A stretch of DNA of 64,000 bases from Berkiella sp963829835 (GCA_963829835.1 CAWHKC010000004.1:1302001-1366000); one strand, 5' to 3'; numbered from the stretch's first letter, positions 1-8,845 are shown. The notes: generated from the sequence alone by a model not told the origin. Numbers and translations are program-made.

Positions 1-118
1 TCGTTTTTTCTTGAGGCATGTCTTTCATTTCATCAGCAATTTTGGCAAGTTGTTTACCTCGGGAAAAGAAGTCTTTGTTTTTTCGGGTTTCGGTACTAAT
101 TTTCTTTGATACAGACAT
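1..118 (-). CDS. Hypothetical protein, N-terminal fragment cut by the window edge
   Basis: On the minus strand an ATG at 118-116 opens a frame that stays open to the left edge (39 codons visible). The visible residues are highly charged (start MSVSKKISTETRKNKDFF) with no signal peptide or membrane segment. I do not recognise the family. It is divergent from the AbiE-type pair to its right, and about 135 bases of AT-rich sequence separate the two starts. It could be a small regulator or antitoxin, but nothing in the fragment proves that. Confidence 0.55.
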   Translation of the reverse strand, partial: MSVSKKISTETRKNKDFFSRGKQLAKIADEMKDMPQEKT

Positions 119-197
119 TAGTTGTTCTTGTACTTAATTGCTTTATAACAATAATAACACAGGTGTCTTATTTAATGTAACACCTGGTTGTAAAATT

Positions 198-250
198 TTG
201 AAATAATCTCCATTATAGGCTATAATATACCTAACATTGGAGATCGTTTC
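198..250 (+). promoter_or_regulatory. Promoter with overlapping inverted-repeat operator for the abiE pair
   Basis: A near-consensus sigma-70 promoter is visible: TTGAAA at 198-203, a 17-base spacer, and TATAAT at 221-226. It is overlapped by an inverted repeat with arms GAAATAATCTCC (200-211) and GGAGATCGTTTC (239-250), complementary at 10 of 12 positions. The left arm covers the -35 box, and the right arm covers the start region and the GGAG ribosome binding site. AbiEi antitoxins are known to repress their own promoters through inverted repeats, so this is the expected operator. A second copy lies at 2054-2104. Confidence 0.75.
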
Positions 251-253
251 AAA

Positions 254-1069
254 ATGAATATTGAATTCTTCTTATATGAGCACCCTATATTCCGCTTAGA
301 GGAATTTGAAGATTGGAAAGGTAGGCAAGGTACAACCAATCCGTCATCTATACATTCTGCTTTACGCCATTATATTAAGTTAGGACGAATAAAACGGATT
401 CGTCGAGAACTATATGGTGTAATTGCGCCTAATGAAACGACGGAGACCGCATTTTTTGACTCATATTTGATCGCGGCAAAAGCTGCATATGAAAGTGTGT
501 TAGCCTATCACACTGCTTTAGAATTGCACGGTGTTGCTTATTCATCATTTGAACAATTTACCTTTATTACTTCTCAAAAAATCAAACCTTTTGAAGTTAA
601 TGATCAGTGGTATCAACCTGTAGCGATATCTAAAGCGTTAAAATCACAAAAATTAGAAAATTTCGGTGTTGAGGCAATGGATCGCTTAGGTCTGAAAATA
701 AAAACAACTAATTTGGCTCGTACCTATGTTGACGTGATTGACCGCCCTGATTTATGTGGTGGTTGGGAAGAAGTTTGTCGATCAATTAGGAATATTGTAG
801 TATTAAATATGAAAGAAATTACTGATTATTGTTTAGCTCTTCAAAATGCAACTTTAGTCGCTAAATTAGGATTCTTTCTAGAACAACGTGAGGGAGCTTT
901 CATCGCACCAGAAAGTGTTGTTAAAACTCTTTTACAATATAAGCCGACTTCTCCCCAATATATGGGTGATAAAGAAAAGGAAAAACATCATTATATAAAG
1001 AAATGGAACTTGATGGTTCCGTTAAATGTTTTAAATCAATCTTGGGACGAACCTAATTATGTTGTCTAG
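254..1069 (+). CDS. abiEi: AbiEi-like antitoxin / transcriptional repressor (type IV TA)
   Basis: 271 residues. The N-terminal ~70 residues look like a winged helix-turn-helix (SIHSALRHYIKLGRIKRIRRELYG), typical of AbiEi antitoxins, followed by the longer C-terminal domain that in this family neutralises the toxin and helps DNA binding. In characterised systems AbiEi does not bind the toxin but counteracts it and represses the operon. The gene overlaps the next one by 11 bases, as expected for a co-translated TA pair, and sits directly behind a promoter containing an inverted repeat. The start ATG at 254 has GGAG about 10 bases upstream. The family call rests on the helix-turn-helix pattern plus the partner's clear nucleotidyltransferase motifs. 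Confidence 0.8.
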   Translation: MNIEFFLYEHPIFRLEEFEDWKGRQGTTNPSSIHSALRHYIKLGRIKRIRRELYGVIAPNETTETAFFDSYLIAAKAAYESVLAYHTALELHGVAYSSFEQFTFITSQKIKPFEVNDQWYQPVAISKALKSQKLENFGVEAMDRLGLKIKTTNLARTYVDVIDRPDLCGGWEEVCRSIRNIVVLNMKEITDYCLALQNATLVAKLGFFLEQREGAFIAPESVVKTLLQYKPTSPQYMGDKEKEKHHYIKKWNLMVPLNVLNQSWDEPNYVV

Positions 1070-2033
1070 GAACGCATTGCTAAAACAAGCAAGAGAAAAT
1101 AAATATAAACCAGATATCTTAGAAAAAGTAAATAAATTGCTATTGGTTCTTGAGCAATTCATGTCAATACCTTATCTTAAAGAACGATTGGTTTTGAAGG
1201 GAGGAACAGCCCTTAACTTATTTTGTTTCGAACAAATACCTCGTCTATCGGTTGATATTGATTTAAATTATATTGGATCCCTTGAGCGAACAGTAATGCT
1301 CGAAGAGCGAAAAATAATTGAGGAATCAATTGCTCAAATATTGTTTCAAAATCAGTTTGAGAGAGAACGAAGCCCCACTAATCACGCTGGCGGTAAGATG
1401 ATTTGGCGCTATGATAGTGCATTAGGGCAAAAAGGGAACCTTGAGATTGATTTAAACTATATGTTTCGTAAACCATTGTGGCCTGTTTTGGAGATAGCTC
1501 CTAAAATAATCTTCGCTAAATCTTTTACAGTACCTGTTCTTGATATTCACGAACTTGCAGCTGGAAAATTATCAGCTTTATTTTCGAGACGTGTTAGCCG
1601 AGATTTTTTTGATGCGCATCATTTATTTTCAACCAGGGTTCTTGAGGTCGAGAAGCTCCGTACTTCATTTGTCATTTATGCTAGCATGTCTGATACACAT
1701 ATTAATGATATTTCTTTGGAGGCCATTCAATATGATGCGGTTGATATCCAAAACAAATTATATCCCGTGCTTCGACAAATGGATTTACCAAGAAAAAAAA
1801 CGCTAATTGAGAAATGGGCAAGTCAATTACTAATGGAATTAAAAGAGGGTCTATCAACCATATTACCATTCAGAGAAAATGAGATAGAATTTGTTCGGTC
1901 GATTCAAGAGCAAGGTCATATAAAGCCTGAGCTTATTACAGAGAATAGAGCATTGACTGATATAATACTGAAACATCCGCTTATACAATGGAAAGCCAAC
2001 AATACAATCAAAGGCTTGGCAAATATTAATTAG
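1059..2033 (+). CDS. abiEii: AbiEii-like nucleotidyltransferase toxin (type IV TA)
   Basis: 324 residues. The signature of the AbiEii/MenT nucleotidyltransferase family is present near residues 48-68: LKGGTALNLF followed by LSVDIDLNY, the GG-T and DxD metal/nucleotide-binding motifs. A later IDLNYMFRKPLW and the HELAAGKLSALFSRRVSRDFFDAHHL block are also typical of the family. Such toxins transfer nucleotides to cellular targets (tRNA in characterised MenT cases) and can act in phage defence. It overlaps the antitoxin by 11 bases. The frame is intact with all motifs kept, so the toxin is probably functional. The cellular target cannot be read from sequence. Confidence 0.85.
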   Translation: MLSRNALLKQARENKYKPDILEKVNKLLLVLEQFMSIPYLKERLVLKGGTALNLFCFEQIPRLSVDIDLNYIGSLERTVMLEERKIIEESIAQILFQNQFERERSPTNHAGGKMIWRYDSALGQKGNLEIDLNYMFRKPLWPVLEIAPKIIFAKSFTVPVLDIHELAAGKLSALFSRRVSRDFFDAHHLFSTRVLEVEKLRTSFVIYASMSDTHINDISLEAIQYDAVDIQNKLYPVLRQMDLPRKKTLIEKWASQLLMELKEGLSTILPFRENEIEFVRSIQEQGHIKPELITENRALTDIILKHPLIQWKANNTIKGLANIN

Positions 2034-2053
2034 GTGTATTGTCACATGATTTT

Positions 2054-2104
2054 GAAATGATCTTCGATATTGGCTAAAAATTACCTTCTATTGGAGATCA
2101 TTTA
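2054..2104 (+). repeat. Second copy of the abiE promoter-operator, with decayed -10
   Basis: Starting 20 bases after the toxin stop, 51 bases align without gaps to 200-250 at 38 positions by hand count. The arms (2054-2065 and 2093-2104) are the same 39 bases apart as in the upstream copy. TTGAAA is kept at 2052-2057, but the -10 position reads TAAAAA instead of TATAAT. No plus-strand gene follows, so this looks like the remnant of a second TA operon or an extra repressor-binding site. Confidence 0.65.
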
Positions 2105-2141
2105 AAAAATAAAAAATATTTAAGGGTTTTTTATCCTTTGG

Positions 2142-2900
2142 TTAAGGTCTAGGCCCTCTTGGTGGTCTTGGAAATAACTTATTGATGTGAGCTCTAATTG
2201 TCGAATTATCAACATGTGAATTGTACTCGTCCAATAGACGCGATAGGTTTTTATAGTCTTGATTCTTGGGTAAATTGTGATCCTTGCGTAGTGCAAGAGG
2301 TGATCTATTCATATAACAAAGTACTTTAAAGCCAAGTGTTTCACCAAGATTGATTAACACTTCCTTTATATTCTCTCTTTCTTGACTGATAGCAAGTAAA
2401 TGAGCAGCTTCTTCTTTTAAATAAGCAGCTTCTTCTTTTTTTAACATTGCTTTACTGTATTGTATTCTTCCAGCTTCGGCTATATTTTTTCTTATATGGT
2501 TTTGTATACGCTCATAAAGGAGATTCGCCTGGAAGAGAAGATCTTGTTTTATCTTTTCCTGTGCTTGTAATTCTAATGTAACACTTAGCTTGTGACGATC
2601 TGCTTTATTCAATTCACTATCAATTTCTTGATATAGATTTGATATTTTGGCAATTTGTTGCATTAATTCCTGAAAAGAGAAATTGGGTTTTGATAATAAA
2701 GCCAAGAGGTGTTGCAATGCATTGATTAATTTCAGTTGTAACCCATTTAAGGTTAAAGCATCAATAAATTCTGCGTGCATCATTTTCAGGTTTTTTTCTT
2801 CGCGTTTCATTAACTCTTCAATAAGGTCAGTATTGAAAATACTTAAAGCAAATTTTTGAGAAAATGGTGTAGATCCACGAGAAAATACAATGGCGGTCAT
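2142..2900 (-). CDS. Coiled-coil hypothetical protein (paralogue of the next gene)
   Basis: 252 residues from the ATG at 2900. An in-frame TTG five codons earlier is possible but less likely, because the ATG version aligns with the start of the neighbouring paralogue. The protein is almost entirely charged helix with heptad-like leucines, a KKEEAAYLKEEAAHLL segment, and a proline/arginine-rich end (FPRPPRGPRP). There is no signal peptide or membrane helix. A block around LQLKLINALQHLLALLSKPN is shared with the product of 3037-3540, so the two arose by tandem duplication. I do not recognise the family. Its size and composition resemble accessory proteins of host-associated bacteria, but no function can be assigned. 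Confidence 0.65.
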   Translation of the reverse strand: MTAIVFSRGSTPFSQKFALSIFNTDLIEELMKREEKNLKMMHAEFIDALTLNGLQLKLINALQHLLALLSKPNFSFQELMQQIAKISNLYQEIDSELNKADRHKLSVTLELQAQEKIKQDLLFQANLLYERIQNHIRKNIAEAGRIQYSKAMLKKEEAAYLKEEAAHLLAISQERENIKEVLINLGETLGFKVLCYMNRSPLALRKDHNLPKNQDYKNLSRLLDEYNSHVDNSTIRAHINKLFPRPPRGPRP

Positions 2901-3036
2901 AACTGCTGGCCCCAATAAGAGATTGATTACTTTATCAAAGCCGACAGACTAACATATTAAAGTGATAAAAAGTAGTTACAATTTTTAGTAAATAGCCAAT
3001 TTTGGAGATTATTTCTGCTTTTTGTTGCGCTGTGTT

Positions 3037-3540
3037 TTACAGGTCGTTACCATTTCGTGCATATCTAAAGGCATTTTCCTGTTCTGCCTTTTTTTCTTTA
3101 GCTTCCTTTTTCTTTTTTTCAGCTTCGGCATGCTGTCTATAACTATTATTTTTTTCAATATAATAAGATTCACTAGCGGCAACCAGATGCTCATCTGCTT
3201 TCTTTTGTTGGGCTAGTAATTCGAATGCAAGATCTTGATGATGTTGTTTTGCCTTATCCAATTCACTATTCACTTCTGAATAAAGAGCTGAAATTTTCAA
3301 AAGTTGTTGCTTTAGCTCTTGAATCGATATATTAGGTTTTGTGAGCAGTTTTAAAAGATGTTTCAGGGCGTTAATTAATTTGATCTGTAAGCGACATAAA
3401 ACAAAATTATCCATAAATTGCCAAAACATTTCAATTAAGTTGGTTTTTTCTCGGGCAATAAGGTTTTCAATGCGAGCTTCATCCAGGTTACCAAGATTAA
3501 GTTTTGAATTCTCTGATACGGACTTTAGCAACGCGGGCAT
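3037..3540 (-). CDS. Coiled-coil hypothetical protein (paralogue of the previous gene)
   Basis: 167 residues. It shares with the product of 2142-2900 the block LQIKLINALKHLLKLLTKPN and the following helix (QELKQQLLKISALYSEVNSELDKA), then diverges into a lysine/glutamate-rich coiled coil (AEKKKKEAKEKKAEQE). It is about 85 residues shorter than its neighbour, missing the C-terminal part. The two genes are in the same orientation, separated by about 135 AT-rich bases. No recognised domain. Confidence 0.6.
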   Translation of the reverse strand: MPALLKSVSENSKLNLGNLDEARIENLIAREKTNLIEMFWQFMDNFVLCRLQIKLINALKHLLKLLTKPNISIQELKQQLLKISALYSEVNSELDKAKQHHQDLAFELLAQQKKADEHLVAASESYYIEKNNSYRQHAEAEKKKKEAKEKKAEQENAFRYARNGNDL

Positions 3541-3693
3541 GATAGCTTTCCTTCAAACGAGTAGTTACATTAATTATATTAACAAATTAGTTAGCATGGT
3601 AACATTATTTGGCAAAAAAAGAAGTCCATATATCGGGTTTTTACACCCAAATAATGGTATCTTTAGCCCCATCCCCATTTTGATTCAAAACCT

Positions 3694-4884
3694 ATGAATG
3701 CTAAAAAATGGATCCTAGGGATCTCCGGTGGCATTGCCGCCTACAAAACACCTGAACTCGTGCGTTTGTTGAAAAAACAAGGCTGCGAAGTCAGAGTCGT
3801 TTTGTCTGCTGGCGCCAAAGCTTTTGTTACGCCCATGACCTTACAAGCCGTCTCTGGTGAACCTGTTTATAGCGAGTTATTTGATGCCGATTTTGAAGCG
3901 GCGATGGGTCATATTGAACTCGCACGTTGGGCGACAGGCATTATTATTGCACCAGCGAGTGCCAATCGCATTGCAGCACTTGCCCATGGCATGGCTGATG
4001 ATTTACTGACCACACTTTGTCTTGCCACCAAAGCACCCATTTGGGTGGCGCCTGCCATGAATCAACAAATGTGGCATCACCAAGCAACCCAAACCAATGT
4101 CGCTTTATTACAAGAGCGCGGTATCACCATTTTAGGTCCTGATTGGGGTGAGCAAGCCTGTGGTGACGTGGGATTGGGGCGCATGCTTGAACCAGAAGCG
4201 ATTTTTGAACAATTAACTGCTGCGCATTTGCCATTATTTCAAGACAAACAGTTTGTGATCACGGCAGGTCCCACTAGAGAAGCGATTGATCCGGTGCGTT
4301 ATTTAAGTAATAAAAGCTCCGGTAAAATGGGTTTTGCTTTGGCACAAGCGGCCATAGCCATGGGAGCAAAAGTCACTTTAATTAGCGGCCCTGTTTCTTT
4401 AGCAACACCAACCGGCGTTAAACGAATTGATGTAATGAGTGCTAAAGAAATGTATAACGCTGTGATTGCACAGAGCGCTGCTTGCGATATTTTTATCAGT
4501 GCTGCAGCCGTGTCAGATTATCGTGTTGAGATGGCTTTGCAAAAAATAAAAAAATCCGCTCAAGATCCAATGACACTTCAATTAATTCAAAACCCTGATA
4601 TTTTAGCGACCGTTGCCAAACTCAAAAAGCGTCCGTTTTGTGTTGGTTTTGCAGCAGAGACCGAAGATGTCGAAAATAATGCACGTCGCAAATTAAATGA
4701 AAAAGAACTCGATTTAATCGCCGTGAATGATGTGAGTCGTGAAGATATTGGTTTTGATGTTAATACCAATGCCTTAACAGTATTTGGTCAACAGTTTCAT
4801 TCTCATATTCCTAAAAACACAAAAGACCAAGTCGCTCATTCGCTCTTAAAAATAATAAGTGAGTGTTATCATGCAAAAAATTAA
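3694..4884 (+). CDS. coaBC: Bifunctional phosphopantothenoylcysteine decarboxylase / phosphopantothenate-cysteine ligase
   Basis: 396 residues, the normal length for CoaBC (Dfp). The protein makes 4'-phosphopantetheine for coenzyme A in two steps: cysteine is coupled to 4'-phosphopantothenate by the CoaB half and the product is decarboxylated by the CoaC half. The N-terminal flavoprotein half begins ISGGIAAYKTPELVR and contains the PAMNQQMW substrate-binding motif. The ligase half contains TAGPTREAIDPVRYLSN and AAAVSDYR, and ends with the KKRPFCVGFAAETED and LIAVNDVS blocks. It overlaps dut by 14 bases, the usual coaBC-dut arrangement in gammaproteobacteria. Confidence 0.97.
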   Translation: MNAKKWILGISGGIAAYKTPELVRLLKKQGCEVRVVLSAGAKAFVTPMTLQAVSGEPVYSELFDADFEAAMGHIELARWATGIIIAPASANRIAALAHGMADDLLTTLCLATKAPIWVAPAMNQQMWHHQATQTNVALLQERGITILGPDWGEQACGDVGLGRMLEPEAIFEQLTAAHLPLFQDKQFVITAGPTREAIDPVRYLSNKSSGKMGFALAQAAIAMGAKVTLISGPVSLATPTGVKRIDVMSAKEMYNAVIAQSAACDIFISAAAVSDYRVEMALQKIKKSAQDPMTLQLIQNPDILATVAKLKKRPFCVGFAAETEDVENNARRKLNEKELDLIAVNDVSREDIGFDVNTNALTVFGQQFHSHIPKNTKDQVAHSLLKIISECYHAKN

Positions 4885-5326
4885 ATTAAAAGTCCTTGAT
4901 GCCAGAATTGGCAATGAGATCCCATTACCAGAATATGCTACTGCAGGATCTGCTGGTTTAGATTTAAGAGCCTGTGTAAAAACAGACACCGTGCTTGCGC
5001 CTGGTCAAACAATACTGATCCCAACTGGCCTTGCTATACATATTGCTGATGAAGAATTAGCAGCTGTTATCGTGCCACGGTCAGGTCTTGGTCATAAACA
5101 TGGCATTGTGCTTGGCAATTTAGTGGGTTTAATCGATTCTGATTATCAAGGAGAGTTGATGGTTTCTTGTTGGAACCGAAGTGAAACACCTTACACGATT
5201 GAAGTGGGTGCGCGTATTGCACAATTGGTTTTCGTGCCCGTGGTGAGAGCGGCATTTCAAATCGTAGAAGATTTTAATCAATCGCTACGTGGTGAAGGTG
5301 GATTTGGCTCAACAGGCCATCGCTAA
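4871..5326 (+). CDS. dut: dUTP diphosphatase
   Basis: 151 residues from the ATG at 4871. A GTG at 4859 would add four residues, but the ATG gives the usual family length. Trimeric dUTPase hydrolyses dUTP to dUMP and pyrophosphate, keeping uracil out of DNA and feeding dTMP synthesis. All five family motifs are visible: AGSAGLDLRA, PRSGLGHKHG, GNLVGLIDSDYQGEL, ARIAQLVFVPV and the C-terminal glycine-rich RGEGGFGSTG that closes over the active site. It overlaps the end of coaBC, suggesting translational coupling. Confidence 0.97.
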   Translation: MQKIKLKVLDARIGNEIPLPEYATAGSAGLDLRACVKTDTVLAPGQTILIPTGLAIHIADEELAAVIVPRSGLGHKHGIVLGNLVGLIDSDYQGELMVSCWNRSETPYTIEVGARIAQLVFVPVVRAAFQIVEDFNQSLRGEGGFGSTGHR

Positions 5327-5348
5327 TTTTTAAAGGACTTATTTTTTC

Positions 5349-6755
5349 ATGATTGTTCAAGAACAAAAAATACCAGACATATCCAATGTCAAACCAGAGA
5401 TTTTTCGCGCCTGTGATATCCGCGGGGTCGTGAATGAAACGCTTACGCCGGAAGTAGCCTATTTATTAGGTTTAAGTTTTGGAACGCTGGCATTAAGAAA
5501 AAATCAATCAACGGTGATCGTGGGCAGAGATGGTCGTCATTCTGGGGCCATGTTGGTGCAACACTTAAGTGAAGGCTTAATGGCCAGTGGATGCACAGTG
5601 ATTGATTTAGGACAAGTACCAACGCCTGTTGTGTATTATGCCACTTATGCCTTAAATACGGGTACGGGCATCATGGTCACCGGCAGTCATAATCCGCCCA
5701 ATTATAATGGCTTTAAAATGATGTTAGCAGGGGATACGCTAGCGGAAGAACAAGTTCAAGCAATCTATAGCCAAATTATGGCCAAGGATTTTGTGTTTGG
5801 ACATGGTGATAAAACGACCGTGGCCATTATTGATAAATATATTGACAGCATTACACAAGACATAGATATTGCGCGAAAATTAAAAATTGTTGTTGATTGT
5901 GGTAGCGGCGTTGTGGGTGTATTAGCCCAGAAGTTGTTTAAAGCGCTCAGTTGTGAAGTGATCCCTCTTTACTGTGAAGTTGACGGTGATTTTCCCTTCC
6001 ATCATCCTGATCCTGGTCAACCCAAAAATCTGCAAGATCTTATTAAAGTTGTTAAACAAGAAAAAGCCGATCTAGGTATAGCATTTGATGGTGATGGCGA
6101 TAGATTAGGTCTTGTTACCAATGAGGGTGACATTGTATGGCCTGATCGCTTAATGATGCTGTTTGTAGAAGATCTCTTACAACGCCAACCCAATAGTCAT
6201 ATCATTTATGATGTAAAATGCTCCAAACTGTTGTCTGAAAAGATTTTGCAATGTGGTGGCAAACCCGTAATGTATAAAACCGGACATGCCTTAATCAAAC
6301 GTAAAATGCGTGAGGTCAATGCACAGTTGGCTGGTGAGATGAGTGGCCATTTCTTCTTTAAAGAAAGATGGTATGGCTTTGATGATGCAACTTATGCCGC
6401 TGCGCGGCTTTTAGAAATTGTTTCTAAAAACGAAAAGAGTTTATCTGAGATTTTCCGAGCACTCCCTGATAGCGTTTGTACACCCGAAATTAATATTGCC
6501 ATCAGTGAAGATAAAAAATTTGGTTTTATTGAAGCTTTAAAAGCCAAGCACAATTTTAAAGACGCCCAATTAATCACCGTTGATGGTTTGCGCGCGGAAT
6601 TTGATGAAGGTTGGGGACTTGTTCGCGCTTCCAATACCACTCCTTGTTTAGTGTTGCGTTTTGAAGCCGACAATGAATCGGCGCTGCTTGCCATTCAAGC
6701 ACATTTTAAAAAATCTATTTTAGCCATTGCACCAGAACTTGAGGTACCCTTTTAA
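5349..6755 (+). CDS. algC: Phosphomannomutase/phosphoglucomutase (AlgC/ManB type)
   Basis: 468 residues of the alpha-D-phosphohexomutase family, which interconverts hexose 1- and 6-phosphates for sugar nucleotides used in LPS and other surface polysaccharides. Visible features are FRACDIRGVVNE at the start, the catalytic phosphoserine loop TGSHNPPNYNG, the metal loop DGDGDRLG, the sugar-binding GEMSGHFFF, and the phosphate-binding RASNTTPCLVLRFE near the C-terminus. The dut-algC order recalls that of Pseudomonas and Legionella. Substrate preference (mannose versus glucose) cannot be settled from motifs. Its stop overlaps the start of deoC by one base. Confidence 0.93.
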   Translation: MIVQEQKIPDISNVKPEIFRACDIRGVVNETLTPEVAYLLGLSFGTLALRKNQSTVIVGRDGRHSGAMLVQHLSEGLMASGCTVIDLGQVPTPVVYYATYALNTGTGIMVTGSHNPPNYNGFKMMLAGDTLAEEQVQAIYSQIMAKDFVFGHGDKTTVAIIDKYIDSITQDIDIARKLKIVVDCGSGVVGVLAQKLFKALSCEVIPLYCEVDGDFPFHHPDPGQPKNLQDLIKVVKQEKADLGIAFDGDGDRLGLVTNEGDIVWPDRLMMLFVEDLLQRQPNSHIIYDVKCSKLLSEKILQCGGKPVMYKTGHALIKRKMREVNAQLAGEMSGHFFFKERWYGFDDATYAAARLLEIVSKNEKSLSEIFRALPDSVCTPEINIAISEDKKFGFIEALKAKHNFKDAQLITVDGLRAEFDEGWGLVRASNTTPCLVLRFEADNESALLAIQAHFKKSILAIAPELEVPF

Positions 6756-7468
6756 TGTTGTCATTTTTAGACGTTACCTACTTAGAAGATAGCACTGATT
6801 CTAAACAGCTTGAAACATTGTGCCTTGCTATTCAACAAGCGCCATTGATGCCTGCTGGGATCTGTGTTTTTCCAAGGGATTTACCCTTTGTGAAACAGCA
6901 TTTGCAAAATCAAACCTTAGCCTTTGTCACGCCGGTAAATTTTCCTAAGGGAAATGCTTCCAACGCGCAATTATTATCTGAAATTAAGGCTGCATTAAAA
7001 GCCGGCGCAACTGAAATCGATGCCGTGATCCCTTATCAGGAATTTTTACAAGAGCGCGATTTTGAGGAAGTGGGACATTTTATTGAAATGTGTCGACTGG
7101 AATTGCCACACCACATTAAGTTAAAAATCATTTTGGAGACCGGTGAAATCAACAATCCTGAGGATATCTATCGCTTAAGCGCCATTGCTTGTGAAAAGGG
7201 AGCCGATTTTATTAAAACATCCACCGGTAAAGTCAAAGTGGGAGCAACCTTGGAAGCTGCGCAAAGCGTCATGAAAGCAATTAAGGATTATGCAACCAAA
7301 CATCAGCGTAAAGTGGGCGTCAAAATTTCAGGCGGTGTGCGCACTCCTGAGCAAGCCCAAGAATACATTGATCAAGTGCAAACGATATTGGGTGAGAATT
7401 GGTTAAACCCTTCCTATTTTAGAATTGGGGCTAGCCAATTATTTCATGTGTTGTGTGAAACAAAATAG
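6755..7468 (+). CDS. deoC: Deoxyribose-phosphate aldolase
   Basis: 237 residues, a class I aldolase that splits 2-deoxyribose 5-phosphate into glyceraldehyde 3-phosphate and acetaldehyde for deoxynucleoside salvage. The Schiff-base lysine sits in FIKTSTGKVKVG and the second catalytic lysine in VGVKISGGVRT. The acidic EIDAVIPYQEF motif is also present. The start codon overlaps the stop of the preceding mutase (TAATG), so the two are probably translated together. No other deo genes (deoA, deoD) are nearby. Confidence 0.93.
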   Translation: MLSFLDVTYLEDSTDSKQLETLCLAIQQAPLMPAGICVFPRDLPFVKQHLQNQTLAFVTPVNFPKGNASNAQLLSEIKAALKAGATEIDAVIPYQEFLQERDFEEVGHFIEMCRLELPHHIKLKIILETGEINNPEDIYRLSAIACEKGADFIKTSTGKVKVGATLEAAQSVMKAIKDYATKHQRKVGVKISGGVRTPEQAQEYIDQVQTILGENWLNPSYFRIGASQLFHVLCETK

Positions 7469-7495
7469 GGTTCAATTAAACCCTCTCGGATTTTG

Positions 7496-8164
7496 TTACT
7501 TTGAGACCGGTGTGGCTTTTTCTTGTTGATGTAATTGATGGAATCTTTGAAGCAGATCTTTATAATCAGTATTGATTTTATCTTTTTCGACTTTTTTACG
7601 TTCTAAAAAAGCCATATTGTCTTGAATTTGTCGATTACTCTCATCAATTGTTTTTTGCAAATCTGCTGGAATTTTCTGTCCATTTTTTTCATAATTTGAT
7701 TTTGATAAATTAGCGTGCTCTAATTGCTTTTTCAAGCGTGTAATATTTTCATTGGTGATTTCTTCTAAAACGGCGATGGAGGCAATTTTATCATCACGTG
7801 AACGCTTAATATCTTCTTCACTGGTAAAAGATTTCAATAAAATATCATCTTTTTTCGCTTGTATTTCTGCTAGTTTTTGTTGTGCTTGCTCCTTGAGTTC
7901 CTTGATTCTTTTCTCTTCTAATTCTTTGGCGTCTTTAGCAATCTCTTCTTTGGACTTGGCTGGTTGTACGGTTTCAATCACATTGCCGCGAGGGCTAATG
8001 ATCTCATAGCCTTGATCAGCCACTTCAGAAGGAAGGGAATTGGTAATAACGGGATGGCCATCTTTATCTTTGTAGCGATAAAAATTCGTGTCAGCGAAGC
8101 AATTGGACACGTTTATTAGACTAAAGCCCATCAGAAACGATATTTTTATCCAGTGTTTATGCAT
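7496..8164 (-). CDS. Secreted DUF4124-type protein with long coiled coil
   Basis: 222 residues. An N-terminal signal peptide (hydrophobic segment FLMGFSLINVSNCFA) is followed by FYRYKDKDGHPVITNSLPSE, which matches the pattern of DUF4124 proteins (a short aromatic/lysine motif then a hint of beta structure). The rest is a charged coiled coil with many lysine/glutamate repeats. Members of this family are periplasmic and uncharacterised. The gene is convergent with deoC and 39 bases downstream of pyrE on the same strand, so it may be co-transcribed with pyrE. Start ATG at 8164 has GGATGAG upstream. Confidence 0.75.
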   Translation of the reverse strand: MHKHWIKISFLMGFSLINVSNCFADTNFYRYKDKDGHPVITNSLPSEVADQGYEIISPRGNVIETVQPAKSKEEIAKDAKELEEKRIKELKEQAQQKLAEIQAKKDDILLKSFTSEEDIKRSRDDKIASIAVLEEITNENITRLKKQLEHANLSKSNYEKNGQKIPADLQKTIDESNRQIQDNMAFLERKKVEKDKINTDYKDLLQRFHQLHQQEKATPVSK

Positions 8165-8203
8165 AAATGCTCATCCGTTTTCACAATATCTTTATTATAA
8201 ACC

Positions 8204-8845
8204 TTAAACGCCATATTGTTGGCGATAGGCAGCCATTGGTTTCAAATATGATGCAAAGCTGGGTTCTTTTTCAACATATTCCATGATATCTGCAAACGTA
8301 ATGATTGCCTTAACAGGGATATTCATGGTTGTTTGAATTTCGCCAATGGCGGATTGTTCGCTTTGTCCTTTCTCTTGACGATCTAATGCAACGATGATGC
8401 CTGCGATAGTTGCATCATGGGCTTTTATAAGCTCAAAGGATTCTCTAACGGCAGTGCCGGCGGTGATAACATCATCAATGATTAAGATCCGTCCTTTTAG
8501 TGGCGCGCCAATAATTTGGCCACCTTCACCATGATCTTTCGCTTCTTTGCGATTAAAGCTGTAGGGGATATTGGTTTGGTAATTTGCACTCAAAGCAATG
8601 GCTGTGGAGCAAGCAAGTGGGATCCCTTTATAGGCTGGTCCAAACAAAACATCGTATTGGAATTGATGATGTTTAATTGCCCCAGCATAGCTTTCGCCTA
8701 AGGATTTTAGAACCAGCCCAGTATTAAGTTGCCCGACATTAAAGAAGTAGGGGCTGAGTCGGCCTGATTTCAGAGTAAATTCACCAAAGCGCAGCGCTTT
8801 ATGTTCTAGGGCAAGTTCGATAAATGCTTTTTGATAGAGTTCCAT
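8204..8845 (-). CDS. pyrE: Orotate phosphoribosyltransferase
   Basis: 213 residues, the usual proteobacterial length. The enzyme joins orotate to PRPP to make orotidine 5'-phosphate in de novo pyrimidine synthesis. The PRPP-binding signature is ILIIDDVITAGTAVRES, preceded by the flexible catalytic loop RKEAKDHGEGG and the N-terminal KSGRLSPYFFN. Start ATG at 8845 has AAGG upstream. The neighbourhood pyrE-xthA-rph matches other gammaproteobacteria. No attenuator of the E. coli rph-pyrE kind is seen, and rph is not directly upstream here. Confidence 0.96.
   Translation of the reverse strand: MELYQKAFIELALEHKALRFGEFTLKSGRLSPYFFNVGQLNTGLVLKSLGESYAGAIKHHQFQYDVLFGPAYKGIPLACSTAIALSANYQTNIPYSFNRKEAKDHGEGGQIIGAPLKGRILIIDDVITAGTAVRESFELIKAHDATIAGIIVALDRQEKGQSEQSAIGEIQTTMNIPVKAIITFADIMEYVEKEPSFASYLKPMAAYRQQYGV

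Noticed and set aside
2990..3015. Third abiE-operator-like site (GGAGATTATTTC at 3004-3015)
   Set aside because: Only the right arm resembles the operator; no left arm is found at the fixed 39-base spacing.
3022..3216. Very Phe/Leu-rich plus-strand frame
   Set aside because: It is the complement of the lysine-rich coiled coil gene on the minus strand; no start signals.
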